DNA from: an uncultured Collinsella sp.
GTDB lineage: Bacteria; Actinomycetota; Coriobacteriia; Coriobacteriales; Coriobacteriaceae
Direction of reading: 5' to 3'
Length of the DNA: 25,880 nt
Assembly: GCA_902470095.1 (NCBI GenBank)
Contig: CABRFG010000033.1
Location: 1-25,880, forward strand
A program made the translations under genes and the position numbers. The notes beneath the pieces are model-generated. The model had not been told where the DNA came from and ran no database searches. It was given only the letters and a program-made list of their open reading frames with translations. This document shows positions 16,683-24,780 of this stretch, piece by piece (positions within the stretch are counted from its first letter, which is position 1; each line of letters opens with the position of its first letter).

Positions 16683-18089
16683 CTATTCCATTTGTGATTT
16701 CGCTGCAGCGGCAAGCTGGGCCACGTAGTCCTTAAACACGCGGCCGCGCTCCTCATAGCCCGAGAACTCATCGAACGAAGAGCAGGCAGGAGAAAGTAAG
16801 ATCACGTCACCACGGCTCGACAGCGAACGGGCGACGTCCACGGCGTCGCGTAGGTCATCCGCCTGGGCGATATCCACATCGCCATCGACATCGGCCTCGT
16901 CCATAGCGGCGGTGAAGCGCTCGCGCGCATCGCCAAAGCAGACGACCGAGCGCACGTTGTCCATAACGACGCTCGCGAAGTCCGTGAGCGGCGTGCCCTT
17001 ATCGTGGCCGCCGAGCAGCAAGATCACGTCGTCATCGGGAAATGCCGTCAGTGCCTTCTCGACCGCATCGGTGTTGGTCGCCTTGGAATCGTTGACGTAG
17101 CGCACGCCGTCAATCTCGCCACACGGCTCCACGCGGTGCTCGAGCGGCTGGAACGAGGCAAGACCGCGGCAGACACCATTGACATCGGCACCGACCGCCA
17201 AGGCAGCCGTGGCGGCGCACAGGGCATTGATAACATTGTGATGGCCCGAGATCTTGAGCTCGGATGTAGCGATGAGCGGGGTCTCGACGCCCTTCAGGCG
17301 CACGATCATCTTGCCATCGCGCACAAAGGCGGCATCCTCGCCCTCAGGCTCGTCAAAGGCAACCTTGCAGATGCGACGACCCGGCGTGTAGATGTACTCA
17401 TCGAACTCGTGAATGCCGGCGTCTTCGACGTCGACAACCGCCAGATCGTCATCGACCATATTGTCAAACAGTTTGATCTTGGCAAGCGCATAGTTCTTAT
17501 GGCTCTTATGCCAGCCCAAGTGGTCGGGAGTGATGTTGAGCAGCACCGCCACGCGGGGGTGGAGCTCGGTTGTCGTAGCAATCTGATAGCTCGAGAGCTC
17601 AGCCACAAACCACTCGTTGTGGGCTCGACCGTCAATCTCGTTGACCGGCGGCTCGCCGATGTTGCCGACAGCAACGCTGGCCTCGCCGGCAGCCTTAAGC
17701 AGAAAATCAGTCAGCGACGTGGTGGTCGTCTTGCCGTTGGTGCCCGTGATGGCAATCCAGTTATCGGGCGACAGGCGATAGGCAAACTCGGGCTCACCCA
17801 TAATCTGGGCGGCATGCTCGCGCCCGGCCTTAAAGAAGCCCGAGAACTCCGAGATGCCCGGGCACGTCACGCATACGTCATAGGCGCCCTCGACCTGTTC
17901 GGTCCCATAGACAAACGACGCACCAGCAGCCTCGAGCGCACGCGTGGCGTCATTGGGCTCAGAGGTGCCGCCGCCATACACGGTAACGGTGCTTACGCGC
18001 TCGGGATGTGCCAGCGCCCAGCGGGCGACATCGAGACCGGATTTGCCCTGACCCAAAACGAGCAGGCTAAAGACATCAGCAAGAGGCAT
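16683..18089 (-). CDS. murD: UDP-N-acetylmuramoyl-L-alanine-D-glutamate ligase MurD
   Basis: A 468-residue Mur ligase that adds D-Glu. The Rossmann-like N-terminus has SLLVLGQGKSGLDVARW, the ATP loop ITGTNGKTTTTSLT is around residues 114-127, and LLNITPDHLGWH, GHHNVINALCAATAA, VNDSKATNTDAVEKAL and LLLGGHDKGTPL complete the family pattern. ATG 18089 lies 9 bases after the mraY stop, and the gene ends 8 bases before the ftsW start, giving a tight operon. Confidence 0.96.
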   Translation of the reverse strand: MPLADVFSLLVLGQGKSGLDVARWALAHPERVSTVTVYGGGTSEPNDATRALEAAGASFVYGTEQVEGAYDVCVTCPGISEFSGFFKAGREHAAQIMGEPEFAYRLSPDNWIAITGTNGKTTTTSLTDFLLKAAGEASVAVGNIGEPPVNEIDGRAHNEWFVAELSSYQIATTTELHPRVAVLLNITPDHLGWHKSHKNYALAKIKLFDNMVDDDLAVVDVEDAGIHEFDEYIYTPGRRICKVAFDEPEGEDAAFVRDGKMIVRLKGVETPLIATSELKISGHHNVINALCAATAALAVGADVNGVCRGLASFQPLEHRVEPCGEIDGVRYVNDSKATNTDAVEKALTAFPDDDVILLLGGHDKGTPLTDFASVVMDNVRSVVCFGDARERFTAAMDEADVDGDVDIAQADDLRDAVDVARSLSSRGDVILLSPACSSFDEFSGYEERGRVFKDYVAQLAAAAKSQME

Positions 18090-18098
18090 GAAAGACCA

Positions 18099-19118
18099 CT
18101 ATCCCAACTGGAAGAACAAAGCAAGGCCAACGGCACCAAAGGCCGCAGCGATAATCCAAAAACGGATGACGACCTTGGTCTCGGCCCAGCCCTTCTTTTC
18201 GAAATGATGATGGATGGGCGCCATAAGGAAGACGCGCTTGTGCGTAAAGTGGAAGTAGACAACCTGAATCATGACCGACAGGGTCTCAACGATAAACAGG
18301 CCGCCGATGATGAGGGAGACGACCTCGGTGTTGGTCATGATGGACGTGCAGGCAAACGCGGCGCCCAGGGCAAGCGAGCCGGTATCGCCCATAAAGATGC
18401 TCGCCGGATAGCAGTTGAACCACAGAAAGCCCAAGCAGGCACCGGCACACGCGGTGCAGAAGATGGACAGGTTCACGTCTCCGTGCAAAAACGCCATGGC
18501 AGCCATGGCGAGCATGGCAATCATGGAGGTGCCGCCGGCAAGACCGTCAAGGCCATCGGTCAGGTTCACGGCATTAGAAAGACCGGCGATCATCAGCCAG
18601 CAAAAGACAATGTAGAGCCACGGGAACGAAAGGCCGCAGATGGTGGTCGAAAGCACGCCAAGGTCAATCGTCAGGCCGCCGGGAAAACGAATCTCGGGGG
18701 CGACGCCGCACCAGTTGACGGCAAGTACCGTAAAGGTGACACAGATAATGGTTAGGCCGATCATCTTGGCATGAGGCGTCAGACCGAGCGAGCGCCCATG
18801 CGTAACGGAGGTCAGGTCGTCGATCAGGCCCAGCACGCCGGTCGCCAGCGTGGCGAGCAGCACGAGCACGAGCTCGGTGGTGAGCTTGCCCATCAGCAGG
18901 CAGGTCAGCGAAATCGCGACGAGAATGACAACGCCACCCATGGTGGGCGTTCCCTGTTTAACCAAATGACGCTTGGGGCCGTCGGCACGAACCTGCTGGC
19001 CGATACCCTCGACCTTCAGCAGCTTGATCCACCACGGCATGAGCAGCAGCGCAATGGCAGCGGCGATGCCAAGCCCCAAAAAAGCCTGATACGTTGGATA
19101 CGAGGGATTGCCGAACAT
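18099..19118 (-). CDS. mraY: Phospho-MurNAc-pentapeptide transferase MraY
   Basis: A 339-residue integral membrane enzyme that transfers phospho-MurNAc-pentapeptide to undecaprenyl phosphate, giving lipid I. About ten hydrophobic helices are visible. Active-site landmarks are the aspartate pair D100-D101 (GLIDDLTSVTHG), NLTDGLDGLAGG at 185-196, the magnesium-binding FMGDTGSLALG, and the HHH motif in LMAPIHHHFEKKGWAE near the C-terminus. The start ATG lies 3 bases after the murF stop. Confidence 0.97.
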   Translation of the reverse strand: MFGNPSYPTYQAFLGLGIAAAIALLLMPWWIKLLKVEGIGQQVRADGPKRHLVKQGTPTMGGVVILVAISLTCLLMGKLTTELVLVLLATLATGVLGLIDDLTSVTHGRSLGLTPHAKMIGLTIICVTFTVLAVNWCGVAPEIRFPGGLTIDLGVLSTTICGLSFPWLYIVFCWLMIAGLSNAVNLTDGLDGLAGGTSMIAMLAMAAMAFLHGDVNLSIFCTACAGACLGFLWFNCYPASIFMGDTGSLALGAAFACTSIMTNTEVVSLIIGGLFIVETLSVMIQVVYFHFTHKRVFLMAPIHHHFEKKGWAETKVVIRFWIIAAAFGAVGLALFFQLG

Positions 19119-19121
19119 GGG

Positions 19122-20546
19122 CTAGCACACACCTTCCACAAAGCGGTCAAGCTCAACAAAGCGGGAACCCTTGACCAGTACAACATCATGTTTTTCAAGC
19201 GCGCCGCCCATGCGGTCGAGCACCTGCTGATAATCGGAGAACACCTGGATGCGGTCCTCGTCCATGCCCATCATGCGCGCGGCATCGGCCATAAGCTGGG
19301 CCAGCTCACCACCCACGCACGCCAGCATGTCGAGCTTCTTGGCGGCGGCATAGGCGCCCACGAGCTCATGCATGCGAGGAGCCTCATCGCCCATCTCGCC
19401 CATCTCGCCCAGGATCGCCATGCGAGACCCCGTGCACGAAAGCGAGCACAGTAGATCGAGGCCAGCAGCCATGGATTCGGCACTGGCGTTATAGGAATCG
19501 TCGATGACGCGGGCACCGCTCTTGGCGCGCTTGATCTCCTGGCGGTGACCGGTGATCGTGAGGCCCCTAAAAGCAGCATCGATCTGCTCGGGCGTCACGC
19601 CCAGGCGATAGGAAACCGCGGCGGCCTTAACGGCATTAGGAACGGACTGCACGCCGGGGATGGCAAGCATGGTATCGATCGTCTCACCCTGGCCAAAATC
19701 GAGCGTAAAGACCGGACGTCCCTCGTCATCAACACGAATGTCGCGGGCACGGACCTCATCGTCGTCCGAGACGCCGGCCAGCATAACGTCGATACCAGCA
19801 GGCTGGGCGAACGTATCGCGAATGAACGGCGTAAAGTCGTCCTCACCGCCCAAAACCAGCAGCGGCAAGAAGTCGCCGGCGGCGCACATACCCTGGACAA
19901 TCTCGGCCTTAGCGCGGGCGATGTTCTCGCGGCTGCCCAAAATGCCGATGTGAGAGGTACCAATCTTGCTCACGATGGCAAGGTTGGGATTGGCGGACTG
20001 GGACAGGCGCTCAATCTCGTGGAAATGGTTCATACCCATCTCGAGCACCAGGACCTCGGTATCGGCCGGAGCGGAAAGCACCGTGAGCGGCATGCCGATC
20101 AGGTTATTGAAATTGCCCTTGGTGGCCCAGACACGATAGCGCTTGGCGAGCACGGCGGCGAGCACGTCCTTGGTCGTCGTCTTGCCGATGGAACCGGTAA
20201 TGCCAACGACCAGGCAGCCAAGCTCCAGGCGATACGTGTGCGCCAAACGCAGCAGAAACTCCTCGGGATCATCGGTCAGCAGGATGGCGCACCCCTTGTC
20301 CTGCGCCAGCGAGACCAGCTCGGCCTCGGGCTCACGCGTCATCACGACGGCGCCGGCACCCGACTGGACGGCACGGGAAGCAAAATCATTGCCGTCGACG
20401 TTTTCACCGGGAAAGGCGACGAAAATCGTCCCTTCCTCGACCTGGCGCGAGTCGATAACGCACCCGCGGCATACCCGATCGGCTTCTCCCGTCACGGTTC
20501 GGGCCCCTGTTGCGGCCGCGAGGTTGTTGACGGCGATCTCTATCAT
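19122..20546 (-). CDS. murF: UDP-MurNAc-tripeptide-D-alanyl-D-alanine ligase MurF
   Basis: A 474-residue Mur ligase that adds D-Ala-D-Ala to the tripeptide. The N-terminal substrate domain contains VIDSRQVEEGTIFVAFPGENVDGNDFA. The ATP loop GITGSIGKTTTKDVLA is around residues 115-130. It is followed by VLEMGMNHFHEIERLS, IGTSHIGILGSRENIARAKAEI and the C-terminal VIDDSYNASAESMAAGLD. These are MurF rather than MurE features: ITGSIGKTTTK and the GMN in place of MurE's EVSSH. ATG 20546 follows a GGGG-type ribosome-binding site. A 126-base gap from ftsI lies upstream, in the place murE occupies in many dcw clusters. Confidence 0.95.
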   Translation of the reverse strand: MIEIAVNNLAAATGARTVTGEADRVCRGCVIDSRQVEEGTIFVAFPGENVDGNDFASRAVQSGAGAVVMTREPEAELVSLAQDKGCAILLTDDPEEFLLRLAHTYRLELGCLVVGITGSIGKTTTKDVLAAVLAKRYRVWATKGNFNNLIGMPLTVLSAPADTEVLVLEMGMNHFHEIERLSQSANPNLAIVSKIGTSHIGILGSRENIARAKAEIVQGMCAAGDFLPLLVLGGEDDFTPFIRDTFAQPAGIDVMLAGVSDDDEVRARDIRVDDEGRPVFTLDFGQGETIDTMLAIPGVQSVPNAVKAAAVSYRLGVTPEQIDAAFRGLTITGHRQEIKRAKSGARVIDDSYNASAESMAAGLDLLCSLSCTGSRMAILGEMGEMGDEAPRMHELVGAYAAAKKLDMLACVGGELAQLMADAARMMGMDEDRIQVFSDYQQVLDRMGGALEKHDVVLVKGSRFVELDRFVEGVC

Positions 20547-20600
20547 TGCAGCTCCCCTGTAAACCTAATAATGCTATCGGCGTATTGTATCCCAGCGCCG

Positions 20601-20624
20601 CACATGCGTGGTGCAGGGCATGTG
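20601..20624. repeat. Inverted repeat in the ftsI-murF gap
   Basis: Arms CACATGC (20601-20607) and GCATGTG (20618-20624) flank a 10-base centre. There is no T-run. A -10-like TACAAT lies just downstream on the - strand (near 20585), without a clear -35. This could mark a weak internal promoter for murF onward, or an RNA hairpin. Confidence 0.3.
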
Positions 20625-20672
20625 AACACCCTCATATGGGACAACAAACCACGCCCCAAAGATTGTAACCCC

Positions 20673-22538
20673 CTACTTCGTGTGCGGGATACCCAGCACG
20701 TCGAGCGCGTTGGCCATAATGGACTGGAACGGCACCGCAGCGGCATCTGAGCCGCTCGGCGTTCCGTCGAGCGTGATATAGCACAGCACCTTGGGCGATT
20801 GTGCCGGTGCAAAGCCCATAAAGGACGACATGTAGTTCTCCTTGAGGTAGCCGCCGTTCTCGTCGGCACGTTCGGCCGTACCGGTCTTACCCGCCACGTC
20901 ATAGCCGTCAACCGCGCCGCCAACGCCCGTTCCCTCGGACACGACCGTCTGCATGCACGATGTCACCTGGGATGCGGCGTCCTCCGAAATCGCGCGCTCG
21001 CCTTCGCCCCAGTCCTTCTCGTCGCCTTTGCTGGACTTATAGAAGTGCGGTGTCATCATCACGCCGCCGTTGGCGATGCCGCCCACGGCACGTGCGATCT
21101 CAATCGGCGAGACGGACAGTGCCTGTCCAAAGCTCATCGAGCCCAGCGTGGCGCCGTCATACTGGTCACGCTCCTTGACGATACCCAGGCTCTCTCCCGG
21201 AAAATCGACACCCGAGCTGTGACCGATGCCCCACTTGTCCACATAGGCGGCAAAGTCGTCGGCACCGATCTTGCGCCCCACTAGGACAAAGCCCACGTTG
21301 GACGAACGGCGCATCATCTCGCGCACATCCATGGTCATGGCATAGTCGCGCTTGTCGGCATCGGTGACGGTATCGTCGCCCACCTTGATGCTCGCCGGCA
21401 CCTCAAACGACGTACTCGATCGCACGACGCCCAAGTCGAAGCCGGCGCCCGCCACGAGCGTCTTAAAGACCGAGCCGGGCTCGTAGGCGTCGGTGACCAG
21501 GCGCAGATTCATATCCTCGGTCTTGGCATTCTCCAGATCGGTCTGGTCGTAGGTCGGGTACGAGCAGGCTGCCAAAATCTCGCCTGTCGTAGGATCGGTG
21601 ACCAGCGCCGAGCCGTTCTTGGCCTTAGTCTTCTCAACTGCCTCTGCCAGGGCATCCTCGGCCGCACGCTGGATATTGACGTCGAGCGTCGTCACGATAT
21701 CAACGCCGTCGACCGCAGCCACCTTTTTATAGGCACCGCCCGCGATATAGCTGCCGTCCCTCGCGCGCTCGCGTACGAGAGAACCGTTCGTGCCGGTCAG
21801 AAGCTTGTTGTATTGCTTTTCGAGACCCGTCAAGCCGTCGTTGTCTACATTCACTACACCCAGCACCTGCGATGCCAGATTGCCGTATGGATATACGCGC
21901 TTCATGGCCTGCTCAAAAAGCACGCCGGGCAGGTTCTTCTTCTCCAGCGCCGCAACATCGTCTTCGTCCACCTGGCGCTTGATATACACCCAGGTTCCAT
22001 CGGACTCAACGAGCTTGCGGCAGGTCTTTTTATCGATTCCAGTTGCCTTGACCAGCGCCGACACCGTCTTGTCAACATCCTCGACAAGCTGCGGGTTCAC
22101 GGCGATGTTGCGACATTCGACCGACGACGCCAACACGTTGCCGTTGCGGTCGTAGATGGTGCCGCGTTTGGCATAGAGGGTCTGCGCAAGCAGGCGGCGC
22201 GCATCGGCACGCTCGCGCAGTTTATCGGCTTCGACAATTTGATAGTCGGCAAGGCGAAAGACGCCCAAGCCCAAGCCAAGCCCGATGAAGCCCATGACGG
22301 CTTTGCGGCGAGGCAGAGGTGCGCCTGTGAGCCATTCGGTCGACGAACTCTTGCGCGACCTGGTGTTATGCACTTGAGGGCCGCCCGAGCCGCGAAGTCG
22401 CGACGCCGGGTCGTTGCCACGGGACTGCCCGGCGTTGTAAGATTGCCGACCCGTTCCTTGATAACCAGAACGTCCCCGCGACGAGGGACGTCCAGAACCG
22501 CGGCCCCCATCGGAACCGCGGCGATAGTCATTTGTCAT
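20673..22538 (-). CDS. ftsI: Septal class B penicillin-binding protein FtsI (PBP2/PBP3 type)
   Basis: A 621-residue D,D-transpeptidase that cross-links septal peptidoglycan with FtsW. Residues 1-80 are a cytoplasmic Arg/Gly/Ser-rich tail (about 16 Lys/Arg to four acidic), followed by one membrane helix at about 81-96. A pedestal domain follows, with RGTIYDRNGNVLASS. The transpeptidase motifs are S356-V-F-K (EPGSVFKTL), S412-S-N, and K551-T-G-T. It ends at about 621 without PASTA repeats. ATG 22538 is 17 bases after the ftsL stop. A SpoVD-type paralogue is less likely because of the place directly after ftsL. Confidence 0.94.
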   Translation of the reverse strand: MTNDYRRGSDGGRGSGRPSSRGRSGYQGTGRQSYNAGQSRGNDPASRLRGSGGPQVHNTRSRKSSSTEWLTGAPLPRRKAVMGFIGLGLGLGVFRLADYQIVEADKLRERADARRLLAQTLYAKRGTIYDRNGNVLASSVECRNIAVNPQLVEDVDKTVSALVKATGIDKKTCRKLVESDGTWVYIKRQVDEDDVAALEKKNLPGVLFEQAMKRVYPYGNLASQVLGVVNVDNDGLTGLEKQYNKLLTGTNGSLVRERARDGSYIAGGAYKKVAAVDGVDIVTTLDVNIQRAAEDALAEAVEKTKAKNGSALVTDPTTGEILAACSYPTYDQTDLENAKTEDMNLRLVTDAYEPGSVFKTLVAGAGFDLGVVRSSTSFEVPASIKVGDDTVTDADKRDYAMTMDVREMMRRSSNVGFVLVGRKIGADDFAAYVDKWGIGHSSGVDFPGESLGIVKERDQYDGATLGSMSFGQALSVSPIEIARAVGGIANGGVMMTPHFYKSSKGDEKDWGEGERAISEDAASQVTSCMQTVVSEGTGVGGAVDGYDVAGKTGTAERADENGGYLKENYMSSFMGFAPAQSPKVLCYITLDGTPSGSDAAAVPFQSIMANALDVLGIPHTK

Positions 22539-22555
22539 ACTCAGCTACCGTCTTG

Positions 22556-23026
22556 CTACTGAGCGGTCGCGGTCGCGTTGGCGCCCGCGGCTGCATCCTG
22601 CGAAAAGTCAAGTGTAACGCTCTCGCTGGGCTCCACCATGCCATAAGCGCCCGCAAGGTCGCGAATGCGCGTGTCGGCGCCATAGACCGAATGCATGACC
22701 TCCAGGTCGGAGCTCTCATCGGTCGCCTTTTCGAGCGTGCTGGTAAGCTCGGCGTTGCTGTTGAGCACCTGGGCCGTAACGCCGGCGAGCGCCACGCGGG
22801 CGACGCCGATCGTCATGAAGATAGCCGCAATGATGCAAAACGTTTTAAGAACGCTCATGAAAACCGGGCTTACCGCCTGGTTTGCCTGACGGCCCGCGCC
22901 CGTGTAGACATCAAAGCGCGGCGCGCGCTGCTCACGGGGAGCAACGGGGGCCTGCGGCGTCTCACGATAGGCGGGCATGGCGTTCATATCATAGGCGAGT
23001 GCTGCGCTTGAAGTGTTGTAGCCCAT
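22556..23026 (-). CDS. ftsL: FtsL-like divisome protein
   Basis: A 156-residue single-pass protein assigned mainly from position and topology. Residues 1-55 are a polar cytoplasmic tail, a membrane helix lies at about 56-79 (FMSVLKTFCIIAAIFMTIGVARVAL), and a short coiled-coil-like segment follows (QVLNSNAELTSTLEKATDESSDLEVMHSVYG), then RIRDLAGAYGMVEPSE. That last part matches the end of FtsL-type proteins, where a glycine-methionine pair follows the coiled coil. FtsL usually pairs with a DivIC/FtsB protein, which is not in this window. GGGAGG lies upstream of ATG 23026. Sequence conservation in this family is low, so placement between rsmH and ftsI is the strongest evidence. Confidence 0.82.
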   Translation of the reverse strand: MGYNTSSAALAYDMNAMPAYRETPQAPVAPREQRAPRFDVYTGAGRQANQAVSPVFMSVLKTFCIIAAIFMTIGVARVALAGVTAQVLNSNAELTSTLEKATDESSDLEVMHSVYGADTRIRDLAGAYGMVEPSESVTLDFSQDAAAGANATATAQ

Positions 23027-23116
23027 GATATGCCGCCTCCCATCCCGAGTACGTTGGTAGTGTGTTTAAGCTTCGTTTATGGTGCGAGCGGGAGGTCCAA
23101 TATCGCGCGGTCGCGC

Positions 23117-24082
23117 CTACAGACGCTGCGCCACGCGGATTTTGGCTGATCTCGCCCGAGGGTTGCGCTCCACCTCATCAGGCTGGGCAACCAAGGGTTT
23201 GCGGGTGATGACCTTGAGTATCGGCACGTTGCCGCACACGCACACCGGAATCTCCGGCGGACACGTGCACCCCTGGCTCATCTCCTTAAAGTGGTTCTTT
23301 ACGATACGGTCCTCGAGCGAGTGATACGAGATGACGCAGATACGTCCGCCCGGGTTGAGCCACCTGGTGGCGGCATCAAGCCCTCGTTCGAGCACATCGA
23401 GCTCGTGATTGACCTCGATGCGAATGGCCTGGAAACTTTTCTTGGCCGGGTGTCCGCCATGCCGACGAGCGGCAGCCGGGATACCCGCCTTGATGATCTC
23501 GACAAATTGGCCGGTGGTTTCGATAGGTTCTTGCTCGCGGCGGCGCACGATCTCGCGCGCAATCTGCGAGGCGAACTTCTCTTCTCCGTAGACGCGTAGA
23601 ATCCGGGCGAGGTCGTGTTCGTTATAGGTGTTGATGACCTCAGCTGCGTTTAAGGTGTTATTACCCGGATCCATCCGCATGTCCAATGGGGCGTCCTCGT
23701 TATACGAAAAGCCCCTGCCAGGGATATCGAGTTGCGGCGACGAAACGCCCAAATCGAACAGGAAGCCATCGACCCCGGGCACCTCGGCCGAGCAAAGTAG
23801 CTCGTCCAAGTCGCCGAAGTTGCCCTTCAGCAGCTGGTGCGGAACGCCGGGAACCTCGCGGTCCAGACGGGCGCCAGCGGCCTCGAGGGCCATGTCGTCC
23901 TGATCGACGCCGAGCAAAAGGCCCGTCTCCCCCACCTGCGCGGCCATCTTTACCGAATGGCCGGCACCGCCAAGGGTGCAATCGCAGACAACGGAGCCGC
24001 TCTTTAGCCGCAGCGACTCAAGCACTTCGCCGAGCATGACAGGTTCATGCCGATATTCTTGTGTCAAGATCCCACGCTCCAT
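23117..24082 (-). CDS. rsmH: 16S rRNA (cytosine1402-N4)-methyltransferase RsmH (MraW)
   Basis: A 321-residue SAM-dependent enzyme that methylates N4 of C1402 in the 16S rRNA P-site. The N-terminus YRHEPVMLGEVLESL is diagnostic. SAM motif I is VVCDCTLGGAGHS (about residues 32-44), then DQDDMALEAA, DGFLFDLGVSSPQLD, the ARRHGGHPAKKSFQAIRIEVNHEL segment, SYHSLEDRIVKNHF, and C-terminal cysteines in CTCPPEIPVCVCG. The listed start is ATG 24082. A TTG at 24067 with GGAG 9 bases upstream is a real alternative, since no clear ribosome-binding site precedes the ATG. It follows mraZ after 20 bases. Confidence 0.96.
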   Translation of the reverse strand: MERGILTQEYRHEPVMLGEVLESLRLKSGSVVCDCTLGGAGHSVKMAAQVGETGLLLGVDQDDMALEAAGARLDREVPGVPHQLLKGNFGDLDELLCSAEVPGVDGFLFDLGVSSPQLDIPGRGFSYNEDAPLDMRMDPGNNTLNAAEVINTYNEHDLARILRVYGEEKFASQIAREIVRRREQEPIETTGQFVEIIKAGIPAAARRHGGHPAKKSFQAIRIEVNHELDVLERGLDAATRWLNPGGRICVISYHSLEDRIVKNHFKEMSQGCTCPPEIPVCVCGNVPILKVITRKPLVAQPDEVERNPRARSAKIRVAQRL

Positions 24083-24102
24083 CCGTTACCCGTGCCTTGC
24101 CC

Positions 24103-24537
24103 TTACGAGAAGAAGAGGTCCAGCAGGGCCTCATCGTCATCGTCCTCATCGGCCGCGGCGCGATCCCAAACCTCAAGGTGGTCGTAGTTGCCCACAACCG
24201 TGACCTCGCGGTCGAGGTTCGCCTGCTTGCGGAGAGACTCGGAAAGACCGATACGACCGGCGCTGTCCACGTCCATCGACGTGGTGCGCTTGTTGATCGC
24301 CCTCATGAGCTTCTGGTCATTAATGTCACGCGGGTTAAAACCCTCGTGGCCCTCACGACCCGCGAAGAGTCCTTCGACCCACTTATCGAAGGCCTCGGCA
24401 GAGAACACGTACAGAGCATCGACATCCAGGGCTTTGAACACGCGAACGTGCTCTCCAAGCTCCTCGCGAAGGGGTGCAGGCAGGGACAGACGACCTTTTG
24501 CATCGAGATTGCGCTCGTATGCACCAGTCATTCCCAT
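24103..24537 (-). CDS. mraZ: Transcriptional regulator MraZ
   Basis: A 144-residue AbrB-like protein with two SpoVT/MraZ half-domains. Each has the DxxGR core: LDAKGRLSLPAPLREELG at about 10-27 and VDSAGRIGLSESLRKQANL at about 90-108. MraZ proteins form rings that bind tandem TGGG-type repeats upstream of their own operon, acting as repressor in E. coli. The tail after WDRAAADEDDDD is acidic and ends DLFFS. ATG 24537 is supported by GGGGAGGG with a 5-base spacer; a second ATG at 24531 is possible. It heads the dcw cluster, and candidate boxes lie 85-131 bases upstream. Confidence 0.96.
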   Translation of the reverse strand: MGMTGAYERNLDAKGRLSLPAPLREELGEHVRVFKALDVDALYVFSAEAFDKWVEGLFAGREGHEGFNPRDINDQKLMRAINKRTTSMDVDSAGRIGLSESLRKQANLDREVTVVGNYDHLEVWDRAAADEDDDDEALLDLFFS

Positions 24538-24610
24538 GTGCGCCCTCCCCTCGGTTACTCAGATGGCACGTACGCGGGGAACCACCCCGCCTGTCGACGT
24601 CATCAATAAT

Positions 24611-24668
24611 ATGGGGAATCGCCCCATTTTTCAACACCTTTCCCCACCCCTTCCCCCACCCCGCCCCA
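24611..24668 (-). promoter_or_regulatory. Candidate MraZ-binding boxes (TGGGG repeats)
   Basis: On the - strand TGGGG occurs at 24664-24668, 24654-24658, 24642-24646 and 24622-24626, with start-to-start spacings of 10, 12 and 20 bases. An inverted copy at 24612-24616 makes the short palindrome ATGGGG-N5-CCCCAT. MraZ of E. coli binds TGGGN boxes separated by 5 bases, which equals the 10-base period of the first pair. The tract is very G-rich, so some boxes may be chance. The site lies just downstream of a -10-like TATATG, fitting autorepression. Confidence 0.55.
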
Positions 24669-24681
24669 CCACTCCACTCAC

Positions 24682-24722
24682 CATATATTGCAAAACACCC
24701 CCAAGCATATGTTCGAAAACAC
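24682..24722 (-). repeat. Two 17-base direct repeats upstream of mraZ
   Basis: On the - strand, GTGTTTTCGAACATATG (24706-24722) and GTGTTTTGCAATATATG (24682-24698) match at 14 of 17 positions and start 24 bases apart. Each begins with GTGTTTT and ends in ATATG. They probably are operator half-sites or overlap the promoter. Confidence 0.5.
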
Positions 24723-24738
24723 AATATGTTGTGTTTTC
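24715..24738. promoter_or_regulatory. Perfect palindrome upstream of mraZ, likely operator
   Basis: The arms GAAAACACAA (24715-24724) and TTGTGTTTTC (24729-24738) are exact inverse complements around a 4-base centre TATG. The left arm is part of the first 17-base direct repeat, so the GTGTTTT motif appears three times in 24692-24737, twice on - and once on +. There is no T-run, and a terminator is unlikely. The length and symmetry suit a dimeric helix-turn-helix regulator, whose identity is unknown. Confidence 0.5.
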
Positions 24739-24780
24739 AGCAAAGGCGTGATGCCACCTGTAGAACCACACCTGCGAACC

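Noticed and set aside
17004..18755. Long + strand open frame of 583 codons opposite murD and mraY
   Set aside because: It runs antisense across two certain genes and their junction, with a composition typical of complementary-strand artefacts.
24611..24632. Hairpin ATGGGG-N5-CCCCAT followed by T residues on the + strand, resembling a terminator
   Set aside because: There is no + strand gene upstream for it to end, the stem is only 6 bp, and the sequence is better explained as part of the MraZ-box tract.
24702..24715. LexA-like SOS box CAAGC-N4-GTTCG
   Set aside because: Only one half matches the Gram-positive CGAAC-N4-GTTCG consensus; the other half has 3 of 5, and the sequence is already accounted for by the direct repeats.
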